64,000 bases of DNA, taken from the NCBI RefSeq assembly GCF_019393635.1, contig NC_057861.1:154025544-154089543 (forward strand). The letters are read 5' to 3'. Both the position numbers and the translations under genes were made by a program. Positions within the stretch are counted from its first letter, which is position 1; each line of letters opens with the position of its first letter. The notes under the pieces are model-generated. The model searched no databases, was not told where the DNA came from, and was given only the letters and a program-made list of their open reading frames with translations. This stretch comes from Dromiciops gliroides. Lineage: Eukaryota; Chordata; Mammalia; Microbiotheria; Microbiotheriidae. This document shows positions 11,155 through 22,004 of the stretch, piece after piece.

Positions 11155-11317
11155 GGGGCAGCTAGGTGGCGCAGTAGATAAAGCACCGGCCCTGGATTCA
11201 GGAGTACCTGAGTTCAAATCCGGCCTCAGACACTTGATACTTACTAGCTGTGTGACCCTGGGCAAGTCACTTAACCCCCATTGCCCTGCAAAAAAACCCC
11301 AAAAAACCCCAAACAAA
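11155..11317 (+). repeat. WSINE1-like SINE (B-type 3' end)
   Basis: Full copy with the 17-bp TSD 'caagaataacatgcata' at 11138-11154 and 11318-11334. It sits only about 85 bp beyond the donor end of y+LAT-like exon 2. Confidence 0.93.
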
Positions 11318-11419
11318 CAAGAATAACATGCATATCATAACTGGTCTAACTTTAATTATTCTATTTATATATTTGATTTTATTTACTCACATCTTCATAT
11401 TCAATCCTTCTTCCCTTAC

Positions 11420-11544
11420 CTTTACAAATTTTATAGATGCCCACAGATATGACCAGGATGAGAGTCAAGATCTTGGCATATGTGAAAATATCCTGTACTC
11501 TGGTTCCCCACTTCACACTGATGCAGTTGATGAATGAAAGGAGC
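11420..11544 (-). CDS. y+LAT-like SLC7 transporter, coding exon 2 (TM4-TM5)
   Basis: Read on the minus strand the open frame gives [20 protein letters not shown] followed by [20 protein letters not shown] and K, matching the TM4-TM5 block of SLC7A7/SLC7A6 (human LLTFINCAYVKWGT...). It ends at a GTAAGG donor in phase 1, agreeing with the next exon. With the nearest acceptor ('cctccacag', polypyrimidine tract just upstream) the exon is 125 bp. The human equivalent should be 126 bp, and the missing base puts exon 1 out of frame with exon 2. A second acceptor 34 bp upstream ('tctctacag', exon start 11578) gives a 159-bp exon that is in frame and open. Confidence 0.9.
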
Positions 11545-11624
11545 CTGTGGAGGAAATAAAAAAATGTCCCTAAAGCATCTGTAGAGAAAATGTAAATATA
11601 ATTGACATAGCTGTGATGTTATAA

Positions 11625-11730
11625 ATTTTGTAAGGTATCATGCATGCATTATCTCAGTCAAGCCTCACAACAGCTCTATGATGTAATGAGGTTCAGAGAT
11701 GGTAAATGATTAATTGCCCAAGGCCACACT
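11625..11730 (-). repeat. MIR fragment (antisense)
   Basis: 'cctcacaacagctctatgat' and 'ttgcccaaggccacac' match antisense MIR. It is close to exon 2's acceptor. Confidence 0.6.
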
Positions 11731-12016
11731 GTATTATTCCTCTTAGGTTTTTTGTCTTTTTGCTTCCCTCTCCCAGCCATCTCCTTTGCCCCTCCCTCCC
11801 CCTCCTCCCCCACTCCAGAGCTGGAGCAGTGCCACATGCCCCTAAATGGAATACTCCTAAGAGCATAAATGGAAGCATAGGACCATATTTCGAAGCTGGA
11901 GGTGACCTTAGAGATCATTGCATCAGCATCATTGTCATAGATTTAGAATGAAAGGGAATATGTCAGACACTCCCACACTTATTCTATGATTTAGGCTTAT
12001 CAGTCTTATAAGCCAG

Positions 12017-12259
12017 TTGCTCAGTCATTTTTTCAGTCATATTTGACTTTTTCATGACCCCATTTGGGGTTTTCTTGGCAAAGATACTGGACGAGTTTGC
12101 CATTTCCTTCTCTATTTTACAGCTGGGGAAACTAAGGCAAACAAGGTTAAATGACTTGCCCAGGGTTAAATAGATAGTAAGTGTCTGAAGCTGAATTTGA
12201 ACTCAGGTCTTCCTGACTCCTATCCTAGCCCTCCATCTATTGTACCACCTAGCTGCCTA
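12017..12259 (-). repeat. Mar1-type SINE with RTE-like tail (antisense)
   Basis: Starts with the reversed tail ('catgaccccatttggggttt'), then core and head ('ccacctagctgcc'). Confidence 0.85.
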
Positions 12260-12309
12260 GAAATCAATTAAGTACAACTGAAGATCTTTGTAGCCTGTAC
12301 TGTTGTCCC

Positions 12310-12452
12310 ACAGTCCAGCCCCTTCATTTTACAGATGAGACAAATGAGGCCCAGAGAGGCCTTAAATCACTTGCCCAAGCTATTATGTAGCAATTGTAGG
12401 ATTTGAACCCAACTCTTTGATTCCAAATCCAGTGCTTTCTCTCTTACGACAA
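12310..12452 (-). repeat. MIR SINE (antisense)
   Basis: 'cattttacagatgagacaaa' and 'atcacttgcccaagctatta'. Confidence 0.8.
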
Positions 12453-12834
12453 ACTGCTGGGAACTCCATAGTGGCACCCCTTTGCAATATTCTCAGTGCC
12501 CAACAGTGTATCTTGGCTACAACTTAAAAAAAATCCCCCTCATTTTAAAATCCTCAAATTAACAGTTTTACACACATAATTTTGGGGGCTTGTTTGGTTC
12601 AGAACTGTGATCTATCTCATGCTAGTCTTCAAACAATTGGAACCAAATTGGGCAGAATTCATTTTGTGATGTGGATAAAAGCTATATGATACCATGGCTT
12701 AATGTAAACCAGAGCTAAGCCTCACATTAAGAAAAGAATTTAAATGCATTGGTACATTATCTCCATGAGCGAAACTTGGGATATGAGGAGAATGTCTCCA
12801 CAGCAACTCTGTGGTGCCACAGGTCACAATACCC

Positions 12835-12935
12835 CTTATGAGGGTAGAGACTGGTTTTGCCTCTTTTCTGTATCCCCAGCACATGGCACAATGCCTGACA
12901 CATAGTAGGCATTTAATAAATGTTGATTGATTGGT
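12835..12935 (+). repeat. L2 3' terminus
   Basis: 'tatccccagcacatggcaca' then 'catagtaggcatttaataaa', the L2 3' end. Confidence 0.75.
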
Positions 12936-12939
12936 GAAT

Positions 12940-13770
12940 ACACAGAAGCCATACAGGCAGGGTCACCATCAGAGAGATGGGGCCCAAATAAGAAAACCTC
13001 TCCTCCTCCTTCTCCTCTTAACCAGTTCATTCTGTCTGAAGAATGTGCCTTGGGGCATACCTGGAGCTGGGCCTCTTTCAGAACCACACATGCTGCCATT
13101 GTGGTTAGCTTCCTTCCAGTGACACATTTGTTCTCACCCTTTCCAGTGGGTTGACTGAGTGCTGAAAGATATGATGCTGTGGGATGACATAGCAAACCCC
13201 AAGTGGTTCCTTGGTCTCCCAACGAGGACAACTGGAAGGAGGCCGCATCAGAGTTATATCAGAGGGCATTAGCTACCGAACCAGGAAGAGCTTCCCAATC
13301 AGTAGGCTTTGAATGGAGTGACTCCCCACTCTGCCCCACCCCGCTTCCTTCCTCAGTCTGGAACATGTGGCAAATGGCCAAACATAAGTCCTGAGATGAG
13401 ATATTTCTGGCCTTGGATGCATTTTCATGAGTTTGAGAGGTCAAGAGCTACTAGTTCCCACAACAGGAGCTGACAGGCAGTTTCAAGATTCTACATTTCA
13501 CCCTTCTCAGTGAAGATGACCGCAGACAGGAGAAGGGAGAAGGATCCCCAAGCCCCTGGCCTGGTTTGCCAGAAGACATGGTGCTTGAGGGAGGTAGTAT
13601 TGAGCCTATAAGGTTTGAAATGAGTAGAAGGTGAAATACTAATTCAGCAGTCCCATAAAATGCTTCACATTTTGTTAATATTAGCCTTACAGGAGAGTAC
13701 AATTGATTGTAGTTATACATTACTAATGATTGTTTGAATTTTGTCAATGTATTCTTGTGAGTCTTTTACT
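12940..13770. other. Relatively GC-rich unique stretch in intron 1; no gene recognised
   Basis: About 830 bp with no repeat I can name and short overlapping open frames on both strands. None resembles a known protein or has clear splice sites. Confidence 0.4.
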
Positions 13771-13774
13771 TTTG

Positions 13775-13855
13775 TGTGGAGGAAATAAACAGCATTTGTA
13801 AAGTGCTTAGCATAGTGCTTGGAACATAGTAGGAGTTATATAAAGGTTTATCCTT
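13775..13855 (+). repeat. MIR 3'-end fragment
   Basis: 'cagcatttgtaaagtgctta' then 'tgcttggaacatagtaggag'. Confidence 0.6.
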
Positions 13856-13922
13856 ATCCTTCTTCTCATCCTTTTCCTATACTTGGTCTATATCATACAG
13901 AGTATCCTTCTGCTTCCATTTT

Positions 13923-14049
13923 TGGTTTTTTTGTTTTTTTTCCCAGGGTCACACAGCTAGTTAAGTAGCAAGTGTCTGAGGCCGGATTTGAACTCAGGGA
14001 GTCCTGAATCCAGGGCCGGTGCTTTATCCACTGTGCCACCTAGCTGCCC
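13923..14049 (-). repeat. WSINE1-like SINE, 3'-shortened
   Basis: Antisense copy missing part of its 3' end. TSD 'cttctgcttccatttt' (one mismatch) at 13907-13922 and 14050-14065. Confidence 0.88.
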
Positions 14050-14639
14050 CTTCTGCTTCTATTTTGAAGGCAACCCTAGTCATGAGCAAAGCCTAAGCTT
14101 CAAGTGCCTCTCCTAGGGGCTCTGCAATGGGGCAAAAAGAGCCAGACCTCTAGCTTTAGGGACTAGAAATACCCAAACTCAATCTGGTCCTTGAATGTGG
14201 GTCCAGACCTAGAGGCCCCTAGTGGGAGAGGTAGGGGAGATTTTCTTCCAACTCCCTTGGGTCAGGAGCCACTGGTGTGGTTTTTTTTTTACATAAAGTT
14301 TAATGCTTTTGGCATTGCTATAGTTAATCAACTGTGGGGAAACCAAGGAAAAATACACTGGAATTCTATTTGAAAACAAAATGTAAAGCAGAAGCTAAAT
14401 TACTTTCCCAAGACCTGTTGCTAAATCAAAATAAGAGCCTACATCAGAAGCTGCCTCTTCCAATTAATAGATATTCTTAGATGTCAAAGTGAGACTGGAA
14501 TTCACAGTACACATGAATGCAATCTCGGATAGAGCTGGTTGTCAGGAGATCTAGATTCTTGTCTCATTTTCATTACCTACTAACCTAGGAACCTGTCAAC
14601 TGGAAGATCTAGCTTAGATCAGAGGTACTAGGTTCTTTT

Positions 14640-15020
14640 TCATATTTTCTTTAAAAATTTTTTCCCTTTTTATTTTACCATGAATTTAACAAACATGAAT
14701 TTTCAATATAAAAAGAATGGAAAAGAATATTGTTTATTAAGTTGTGAATTTCTATTACATATAGGTTTTTAAAAAGTAAATATCAAAAAAGTATATCAAA
14801 GTAATATTTAAAGTATATTTATATATATTTACTATTTATTATAAATATATCAAGGTAATATTAAAGTATAAAGTATAAAGTAAATATATCAAAAATAATA
14901 GTAACAAAACTGCCCTGCTTTTCTGTATCCCCTCCTGAAATTTTTTTGCTCTATTCTCTCTCTCTATATAGAATACTATATATATTAAATGTAGATATAT
15001 AATATATACATATATATATA
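14640..15020. repeat. AT-rich low-complexity sequence and (TA)n
   Basis: Includes several 'aaagtatatttatatatatt'-type repeats and a (TA)n run at about 14960-15022. Confidence 0.7.
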
Positions 15021-15168
15021 TATTTTTTTTTTAGTGAGGCAATTGGGGTTAAGTGACTTGCCTAAGGTCACACAGCTAGCAAGTGTCAAGTTCTGAGGCC
15101 GGATTCAAACTCAGGTCCTTCTGACTCCAGGGCCGGTGCTCTATCCATTGCACCACCTTGCTGCCTCT
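15021..15168 (-). repeat. WSINE1-like SINE, subfamily A
   Basis: Antisense copy: 'tagtgaggcaattggggtta' through 'caccttgctgcc'. Confidence 0.88.
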
Positions 15169-15764
15169 CTTCTATATATTTTAAAAATATTTCATCAGTC
15201 CTTTCTTTGTCTTCTTTTCTTTTCCTTCTCCTCCTCTTCCCTTGTTCTTTTACTACCACTATCACTACCCATCTAGTCCTCTACAACCAGACATGTGCTT
15301 GTAAATTGGTTCTCAAAAGAAGTTCACATGACACATTTTCATGTCACATCTTCATTATTAACATTTTCTCCATCACTTTCTTAAGTCTTGACAATCAACA
15401 GAACAACCCTGATTTGTAGTGCTCGCTAATTTCAGAGATGTGAATGTTCAGACTGAATATTTAACAATCAGCTCAGCACCAGCACATCTCTGCAACCACC
15501 TCCCACCCAAGTAGAAGCCCTCCCTTGAAACAAAAATAAATTCATCCAATGTATGAACATGTATGTCTCATTATGAACCTCTAGGCCACTGCTTCTCTGT
15601 CAAGAGGTAGAAATCATCCCAAGTATTTTCAACCATCTTCTCAGTGGATGCATCTAAAATAAATAAATATGGCTCTCCAAAGGAATAATTAGATTCGGGC
15701 TACAATTTATTTTGTGTGGAAATTTATATTTTCAGATGTGAATTGGCCTAATGTGAATGGGAAG

Positions 15765-15965
15765 CACTATGGAAAGGGTATTTTACTTGGAGCTCATATC
15801 TGAGCTCTGACACTTTCTGTGTAATCATGGGCAAAAAAGAAAAATTCCCCTGTCTGAGCTTCAGTTTCCTTAGTCATAAAAGCGGAATTATTTCTACTAA
15901 ATACCTCAGAGGGGCATTGTGAAGAAAACATTTTAAACTTCATGGTTCTATGTAAATGTGAGATT
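15765..15965 (+). repeat. MIR SINE
   Basis: Diverged sense MIR: 'gtgtaatcatgggcaa', 'gcttcagtttccttagtcat'. Confidence 0.65.
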
Positions 15966-16231
15966 TGTTTTTGACTGGACTTATGATTCCATCAGGGTAG
16001 GAAGTTCTTGTAAGGACCTCCTTCTGACAATGAAGATGGGTGCCTGCGAGACTTGCCTATGGCACCAAGAAAGTAAGTTATTCTCTTTTCCACTGTGCCC
16101 TGCTGCTTTTCATGAGTTTATCTTAATAATTAGAAAACTCTGACTAAGGAAATTTCAAAGATGGTCCATGAAAACACCTTAAATAAAGCAAAGTTATAGA
16201 AGTAACAAAGATAACAATGTATTATACTCAC

Positions 16232-16736
16232 AAATGCAGGCAGCTGCCATCCATCTGACAGCCTCATATGGGGGCTCACAGTGTGGGAAAAGAGGCTGAA
16301 TGATATAATTAGCAAATGTAATGGCTATAACAGCCTGTGTTGTTGGCTCAATGATGAGTAAAGATGACCAGAGTCTAATAAAGGCTACAAAACCGCCAAA
16401 GGCTTCCAAGATGTAGGCATAGCTTGCTCCAGACTTAATGATGGTGGTCCCTAGCTCTGCATAACACAAAACTCCAAATAATGAAAAAATCCCTCCGAGA
16501 GTCCAGATAATCAGGGAAAGTCCATAGGAGGCACTGTGCCGCAGAACACCTTTGGGAGACAGGAATATACCAGAACCTATCATGTTTCCCACTATTAAAG
16601 AGATGCCGTTCAATAATGAGATATTTTGTTTCATCTCTACCTTCACCTCCTGTGCATCAACTGGTTTGTCTTCTTCCAATTCTCCATTATTAGATCGTGA
16701 ATGTTTTCTGCAGCAGAAAGTATAAGGATTGGTCAT
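16232..16736 (-). CDS. y+LAT-like SLC7 amino-acid transporter, coding exon 1 (N-terminus to start of TM4)
   Basis: This exon encodes the first 168 residues plus one base of a light subunit of the heteromeric amino-acid transporters (SLC7). The family exchanges amino acids at the plasma membrane when disulphide-linked to 4F2hc (SLC3A2). Seen: a hydrophilic N-terminus of about 40 residues, then [19 protein letters not shown] at residues 38-56, the unwound TM1 substrate-binding motif of the family. CYAELGTTI (91-99) and [16 protein letters not shown] (101-116) follow, and a Cys at 152 in PHCEPPY sits where y+LAT proteins bond to 4F2hc. Similarity is divided between SLC7A7 ([14 protein letters not shown]) and SLC7A6 (ANYIIQP, C-PPY), so I give no symbol. 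The ATG has A at -3. An acceptor at 16755-16756 implies a 5' non-coding exon further right. The donor GTGAGT follows 16232. The join to the next exon is out of frame by one base (see findings). Confidence 0.93.
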
Positions 16737-16754
16737 CTTTTATAGTTATCAGAC
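16737..16754 (-). other. 5' UTR remnant of the y+LAT-like exon, after a splice acceptor
   Basis: The minus strand reads a pyrimidine-rich run ending in 'ccacag', then 18 bases, then the ATG. This is a good acceptor and implies at least one upstream non-coding exon at higher coordinates, which I could not locate. Confidence 0.6.
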
Positions 16755-16914
16755 CTGTGGAGAAGTAGGAAGGAGGAATCCTTATTAATAACACAACACT
16801 GGTTTAGCTTTAGGGATGAACTGAGTGCCTAGAATAATCAAAAAGCAAAATAAAAAAAAACCCCAACAAAACAAACAGAGAAGAAAGATACGTGGCCACA
16901 TCTGGCATGGCAGA

Positions 16915-17095
16915 AGTTTGGTTCAGTGGAAAGGGTACAAGGTTGAGAGTCAGAGAACTTGGGTTCAAACTCTGCCTCTGGTACATACTCATTGTATGAC
17001 CTTGAACAAATCACTTGATCTTGCTGGACTTCAATATCTTCTTCCAAAATTGGAGTGGCCTGGACTACATATCCTCTGAGGTTTTCTAGACTTAC
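16915..17095 (+). repeat. MIR SINE
   Basis: 'gagagtcagagaacttgggt', 'tgaccttgaacaaatcactt'. It lies about 160 bp upstream of the first coding exon of the y+LAT-like gene. Confidence 0.7.
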
Positions 17096-17294
17096 GATTA
17101 TGTGATATGATAACCATGAAGCTGGCTAAATGTCCTCTGGTTGGTAATCCCACAGGTGTCTCACATTTTATATTTTGTGATAGAGAAAATAAAATAAATT
17201 GTGACACTGACTACATCATCTGTGTGTCTTGACCCATTGGTAAAAATCCAACCAAACACACATTTATTAAGTACTTACTAGATGTTAGACATTG

Positions 17295-17435
17295 GGAGCA
17301 GCTAGGTGGCACAGTGGGTAGAGCACTGGCCCTGGATTCAGGAGTACCTGAGTTCAAATCCGGCCTCAGATAATTGACACTTACTAGCTGTGTGACCCTG
17401 GGCAAGTCACTTAACCCCAAATGCCTTTAAAAAAA
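17295..17435 (+). repeat. WSINE1-like SINE, A-like
   Basis: TSD 'gatgttagacattg' (one mismatch) at 17281-17294 and 17436-17449. Confidence 0.9.
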
Positions 17436-17449
17436 GATCTTAGACATTG

Positions 17450-18690
17450 TGTTAGATTGGGAAGAAAGGAAACAAGACTCCTTACTTTCAATAAATTTAA
17501 TGCATATTGAAAAGCGGCATAAAACACTATTTTTACATTCTAGGAAAGCCAGGTTACACAACATTTTGGCTCTTTATCACCATGGATAACTGTCAGAGGC
17601 TCGATTTAAACCTAGGTTTTATCAACTTCAAGCCCAACACTCTATCCATTTTGCTAGGATGTCTAGTAAGTTATTATTTTTCTTGTTATTACTGGCAATT
17701 AGAGAGTAAGTAGTCTTAAAGAGAAAATCAGCTCAAGGTTTTGGAAAACAATGTCACAGTTATCCTTGTAAGTGGTAAGGATATCCATTGGAATGAAATT
17801 AATGTGGCTATATCAGCTAATGTCTTACAAAACATTTCATTCAAAGTTAGAGCAAAAACAAGTCCCCTCTCCTCTTGGGACAGTGAGCGAACTTCAAGTT
17901 CATCAGTAAACAAAGGGGCACAAGGGATATTCGGTGTCTCTGAAAATGGGCTTCAAAAACCAGATTTCCAAACACTTCCAACTGAACATGAGCTTCTGCT
18001 ATGTAGTAAATTGAGCCTTTGTGATGAATGCTCTGAGGTACTATTGCCAACTTTGCAATCATTCAGACAAGTCAAATCCTATTAATCACTGGGCGAGAAT
18101 CTGCAAAGAAGTTGTGAAGTAAACAGTTGAAGAACAGGAGCAGAGAAAACCTGAACAGACTGAGGATTGAAAATAGAAACATCCCAACCCTATAAAATGA
18201 AGCCCAACCTCTGGTCACATCAATATTGCAAAATAAGTCTGAACTTCTGGGTTTTTAATTGGTTTCCCCCCACTCTAAGCAATGACAGCAGTTCTGCTTC
18301 CAGGTAAATCCACTGGTGGCCCTCATTATCTAACAAAATAATCGCCTGAGGAAATGGGGATACTTTAAAGAGAAAGCAAAGGCTTACCAGGATGCATTGG
18401 CTATGTGGCCTTGTTTTGGAGAAAGGCTATTGGAACTTCTGGAAGGAAAGATTATGACCCTGTGTACTTTCCCTGTACAAGGGAATAAACAGCTGCTTTT
18501 CTGTTCTTGGTAACTGATATAAACATGAAGAGCCATCCCCCCAGTGAATATATAGGTCTGCCTCTTTTTCCCACTTCTATTTTTGAGAATATCAGCCCCT
18601 AGAATCAAATGATACTGGTTTGGGATGCTGGTCTGGTATAAACTGGAGGAAACTCCAACTTACTTGGGCTGAACTGTGTCACCCCACTAA
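17450..18690. other. No gene recognised upstream of the y+LAT-like gene
   Basis: About 1.2 kb, mostly unrecognised, with a faint antisense MIR at 17590-17660. A 114-codon open frame at 17741-18085 (+) has no recognisable domain. A non-coding first exon could lie here, but nothing identifies it. Confidence 0.35.
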
Positions 18691-18734
18691 TTATTATTAT
18701 TGTTTATAATAATAATAATAGCAATAATAATAAT

Positions 18735-18981
18735 TGCTCTTATATAGCACTTACTAAGCCCTTTTCAATTTTTATCTCATTTGATCCTCATAATAACCCT
18801 GGGAGTTGGATGCTATTATTATTATCTCCATTTTACAGATGAAAAAACTGAGGCAAACATAGGTTAAATGCCCTTACCTGCCCAAGGTCCCATAGCTAGT
18901 AAGTATCTGAGGCTAGATTTGAATTTAAGTCTTTTTTACTCCAGGCTTAGGGCTCTATCCACTGTACTACCTAGCTGCCTG
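18735..18981 (-). repeat. Mar/MIR-type SINE (antisense)
   Basis: MIR 3' part ('tcatttgatcctcataataa') through to a SINE head ('ctacctagctgcct'). Confidence 0.8.
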
Positions 18982-19194
18982 ACCAATTACAAATTTTTGG
19001 AATTTCCTTTTAATTATTTTTAAAAATTTGTTCCTTACTGTTCCCAAAAGCAAAATGGACTCTTCATATTCAGCTATTCCAGCCAGAGTTAATAATAAGT
19101 TGTCCTAGTCTTATTCTTATCAACCTATCCATTGGGAGTGCTGGTGGCTTGTCATAGTACCTTACACACTGTTGTTAAATCTGCTCTTTCTTTT

Positions 19195-19359
19195 TCTTTT
19201 CTTTCTTTCTTTCTTTTTTTTTTTTGGCAGGGCAATGAGGGTTAAGTGACTTGCCCAGGGTCACACAGCCAGTGTCAAGTGTGTCTGAGGCTGGATTTGA
19301 ACTCAGGCCCTCCTGAATCCAGGGCTGGTGCTTTATCCACTGTGCCACCTGGTTGCCCC
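19195..19359 (-). repeat. WSINE1-like SINE, subfamily B
   Basis: Antisense copy with a long T/CTTT tail. Imperfect 'ctcttt'-rich flanks act as the TSD. Confidence 0.88.
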
Positions 19360-19719
19360 CTCTTTATTTTTCTTAAAGTATTAAGAAACCTATTTATCCA
19401 AGTCAATAGCAAAACAGAAGTCAGAAAATGTATACCTAGCAGAATATGTAACAAGGAATGGAGTGAGGAAACTCTCTCATTGGGAGTGTGATAACTCTGC
19501 TCAACTAGTTCCCAAGGGGAAATTCCCCAAAGTCACTTTATAGTAAGTTAGGGATAGGGACATGTTGGAGATTACTAGCACCTCTCATATAGGCTTCTTC
19601 CCAGTCTTATTCTCTCTCATTTATCTGAAGTGGGATTGACATCATCCATCTTCTCTCTTGAAAGTGGAAGTCCAAAAAAGAGGACACAAGAACTGAAGCC
19701 TGCGACTATACTTAATAAT

Positions 19720-19945
19720 AATAGCTAGCATTTATGTAGCCTTTAATGTTTGAAAAGCACATTACTTATATTATCTCCTTTGATTCTCCTATCAATGCTC
19801 TGAAGTAGGCACTATTATTAGCTGCATTTTAACTGAGGAAAATGAAGCTGAGAAGTTAAATGGTTTGCCAGGATCAAACAGCTAGTAAGGTGGGATCTGA
19901 TTTCAGGTCTTCTGACTTCCAGTCCAGTACCCTATCCATTACACC
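19720..19945 (-). repeat. MIR SINE (antisense)
   Basis: 'tagctagcatttatgtagcc', 'ttatctcctttgattctcct', 'ggtttgccaggatcaaacag'. Confidence 0.75.
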
Positions 19946-20139
19946 ACTTATTTACCATGAGGAAGGGGGGTGGGGTGGGTGGAAAGAGTTAGGCTGAAGG
20001 GACATAAAGAAACAACCAACATGATTCAACCTTTACCAAAAGAAAATTGTGACAGTGAATATAACTTCTTTATTTTTATGGAATACATTTAATTTAATTT
20101 ATGGAATAAAACAAGCATTTCCATAACAGCTCAATAAAA

Positions 20140-20835
20140 AGATGACAGCACATGAAACTACAAATCTATTATGTACAACTTGCTACTCCCTTTAAAAATA
20201 TAATAAAATTTTCATGTAAATTCCTTTTCTTTCCTTCCCTCCCCACATACCTAGAGATGGTTACCATTAGACATAAATATGTGTATGTGTGTGTGTGTGT
20301 GTGTGTATACTTCTATTTATACTATTCTATACATACTTCTATTTATCAGTTCTTTCTCTGCATATAGATAGGGTCTTCCTTCATATGTCCTTTGTAGTTA
20401 ATTTGGGTGTTTATAATAGTCAAAATGACTTATTAAAGTTCTTAAAAACAATATTGCTGTTACTCTACACAAAGTTGCCTTGGTTCTGTTAATTTTTTCT
20501 CTTCATTATTTCATGCAAGTCTATCCATATTTTTCTAAGATCATTGAACACATCATTTCTTAACATTTTTTAAAACATTTTTTTTTTTTGCAGGGCAATG
20601 AGAGTTAAGTGAATTACCCAGGGTCACATAGCTAGTAAGTGTCAAGTGTCTGAGGTCGGATTTGAACTCAGGTCCTCCTGGATCCAGGGCCGGTGCTTCA
20701 TCCACTGCACCATCTAGCTGCCCCCGAGCACATCATTTCGTATAGCACAGTCATATTCCATCATGATCATATACCACAACTTATTCAGCTATTCCACAGT
20801 TGTATAGTATAGGTTCTTACCAGGCTGTGGGAGAA
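20140..20835 (-). repeat. Probable antisense L1 3'-region, split by a SINE
   Basis: 'catataccacaacttattca' then 'gctattccacagttg' is the reverse complement of the L1 ORF2 end seen at 3600-3660. A (TG)n run is at 20281-20306. Confidence 0.55.
20577..20726 (-). repeat. WSINE1-like SINE, subfamily B
   Basis: Antisense copy; 'cacatcatttc' occurs on both sides (20550s and 20729 onward). Nested in the L1-like fragment. Confidence 0.88.
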
Positions 20836-20839
20836 AAAC

Positions 20840-21283
20840 CCAGGGAAATGGTCCTGTTCTCTACCTAGGGAGCCAGCTGCTGGTCTTCTTTTCTGTATCT
20901 TTTTGTCAGGTATTTGCTCCTTATATTCTGTCTCAATCTGCAACTCTCTTTCTTTGCCCCATTGCCAAGGCCTCTCCTGCCCTGTTAGAGTCAATTGCTG
21001 TCCATGCTTCCATTTGGACAGCATTACTTCATGCCTGAGGGAATTTTGTCCTGCCCTGAACCACTTGGACTTCCTCAGTCTGCTACTTGTTTAATTACAT
21101 CTGTACTTTATGAGAAATTAGAGGAGGCAGACAGACTACTTAACCAACTATCATTGAGAGGATTTGATAATTCAGACAGAGATTATTCAGAGTTTCAGGA
21201 TATTCTGAATAACCTCTATATTAGTTGGAAAATCCTTTCAACTCTAATTAGTTTTGAAAAACCATTATTAAAATATAAAGATT
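20840..21283. other. Unrecognised sequence
   Basis: A 99-codon frame at 20995-21294 (+) reads smoothly, but it has no domain I recognise and runs into a SINE. I do not call it a gene. Confidence 0.35.
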
Positions 21284-21418
21284 GGGGCAGCTAGGTGGCT
21301 CAGTGGATAAAGCACCGGCCCTGGATTCAGGAGTTCCTGAGTTCAAATCTGGCCTCAGACACTTGACACTTACTAGCTGTGTGACCCTGGGCAAGTCACT
21401 TAACCCCCATTGCCCCGC

Positions 21419-21433
<15 letters not shown>
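21284..21433 (+). repeat. WSINE1-like SINE, subfamily B, followed by (TA)n
   Basis: Sense copy. The A-tail runs into (TA)n at 21434-21461, and 'ataaagatt' flanks both sides as TSD. Confidence 0.9.
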
Positions 21434-21456
<23 letters not shown>

Positions 21457-21569
21457 TATAAAGATTATTCAATGTTTTCTCTTGTTGATTTCAAACAAGA
21501 GTGAGGATAGGCTCTAAGACCTTCAGAAATAAAGAAATGAGACAAATGCTACACCTATCTTAGACTTTA

Positions 21570-21760
21570 TTTACCTAGGTGGTGAAGTGGATGGAGCACT
21601 GGACCGGGAATTAGGAAGACCTGAGTTTGAATCAAGCTCCAGATATTTACTAGCTACAACACCCTGGACGAGTCACTTAATCTCTATCTGCCTCAGTTTC
21701 TTCAACTGTAAAGTGAGGATAATAATAGCACTTATTTGCTCATGCTCACATAGTCTATAA
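21570..21760 (+). repeat. Mar/MIR-type SINE
   Basis: 'acctaggtggtgaagtggat' head, 'cctcagtttcttcaactgta' core, diverged. Confidence 0.75.
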
Positions 21761-21871
21761 GAATCAAAGACATTTTGTGAATACAAAATGTGAAAGCTAT
21801 TCACTATGTGAACACAGATATTAGGGACTCTAAGTCTAGAACTCGATCTACACTATGCCAATACTTCATCT

Positions 21872-22004
21872 TTTTTGCAGGGGGGTACAGTGAGGGTTAA
21901 GTGACTTGCCCAGGGTCACACAGCTAGTAAGTGGCTGAGGTCAGATTTGAACTCAGGTTTTCCTGAATCCAGGGCCAGTGCTTTATCCACTGCACCATCA
22001 GCTT
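21872..22004 (-). repeat. WSINE1-like SINE, subfamily B, head-truncated
   Basis: Antisense copy that stops before the 'cctagctgcc' head. Confidence 0.85.

Noticed and set aside
16194..16231. Extension of the transporter exon 1 frame to 180 codons (ending LLSLLLL)
   Set aside because: The frame reads through the GTGAGT donor into the intron; homology stops at AAACI and resumes in exon 2.
17741..18085. 114-codon plus-strand frame
   Set aside because: No recognisable domain, overlapping open frames on the other strand, no splice or promoter support.
21248..21472. Recurring peptides like LSDLPRVTQLVSVKCLRPDL in many frames across the window
   Set aside because: They are the conceptual translation of the WSINE core in one frame; repetition reflects SINE copy number, not a protein family.
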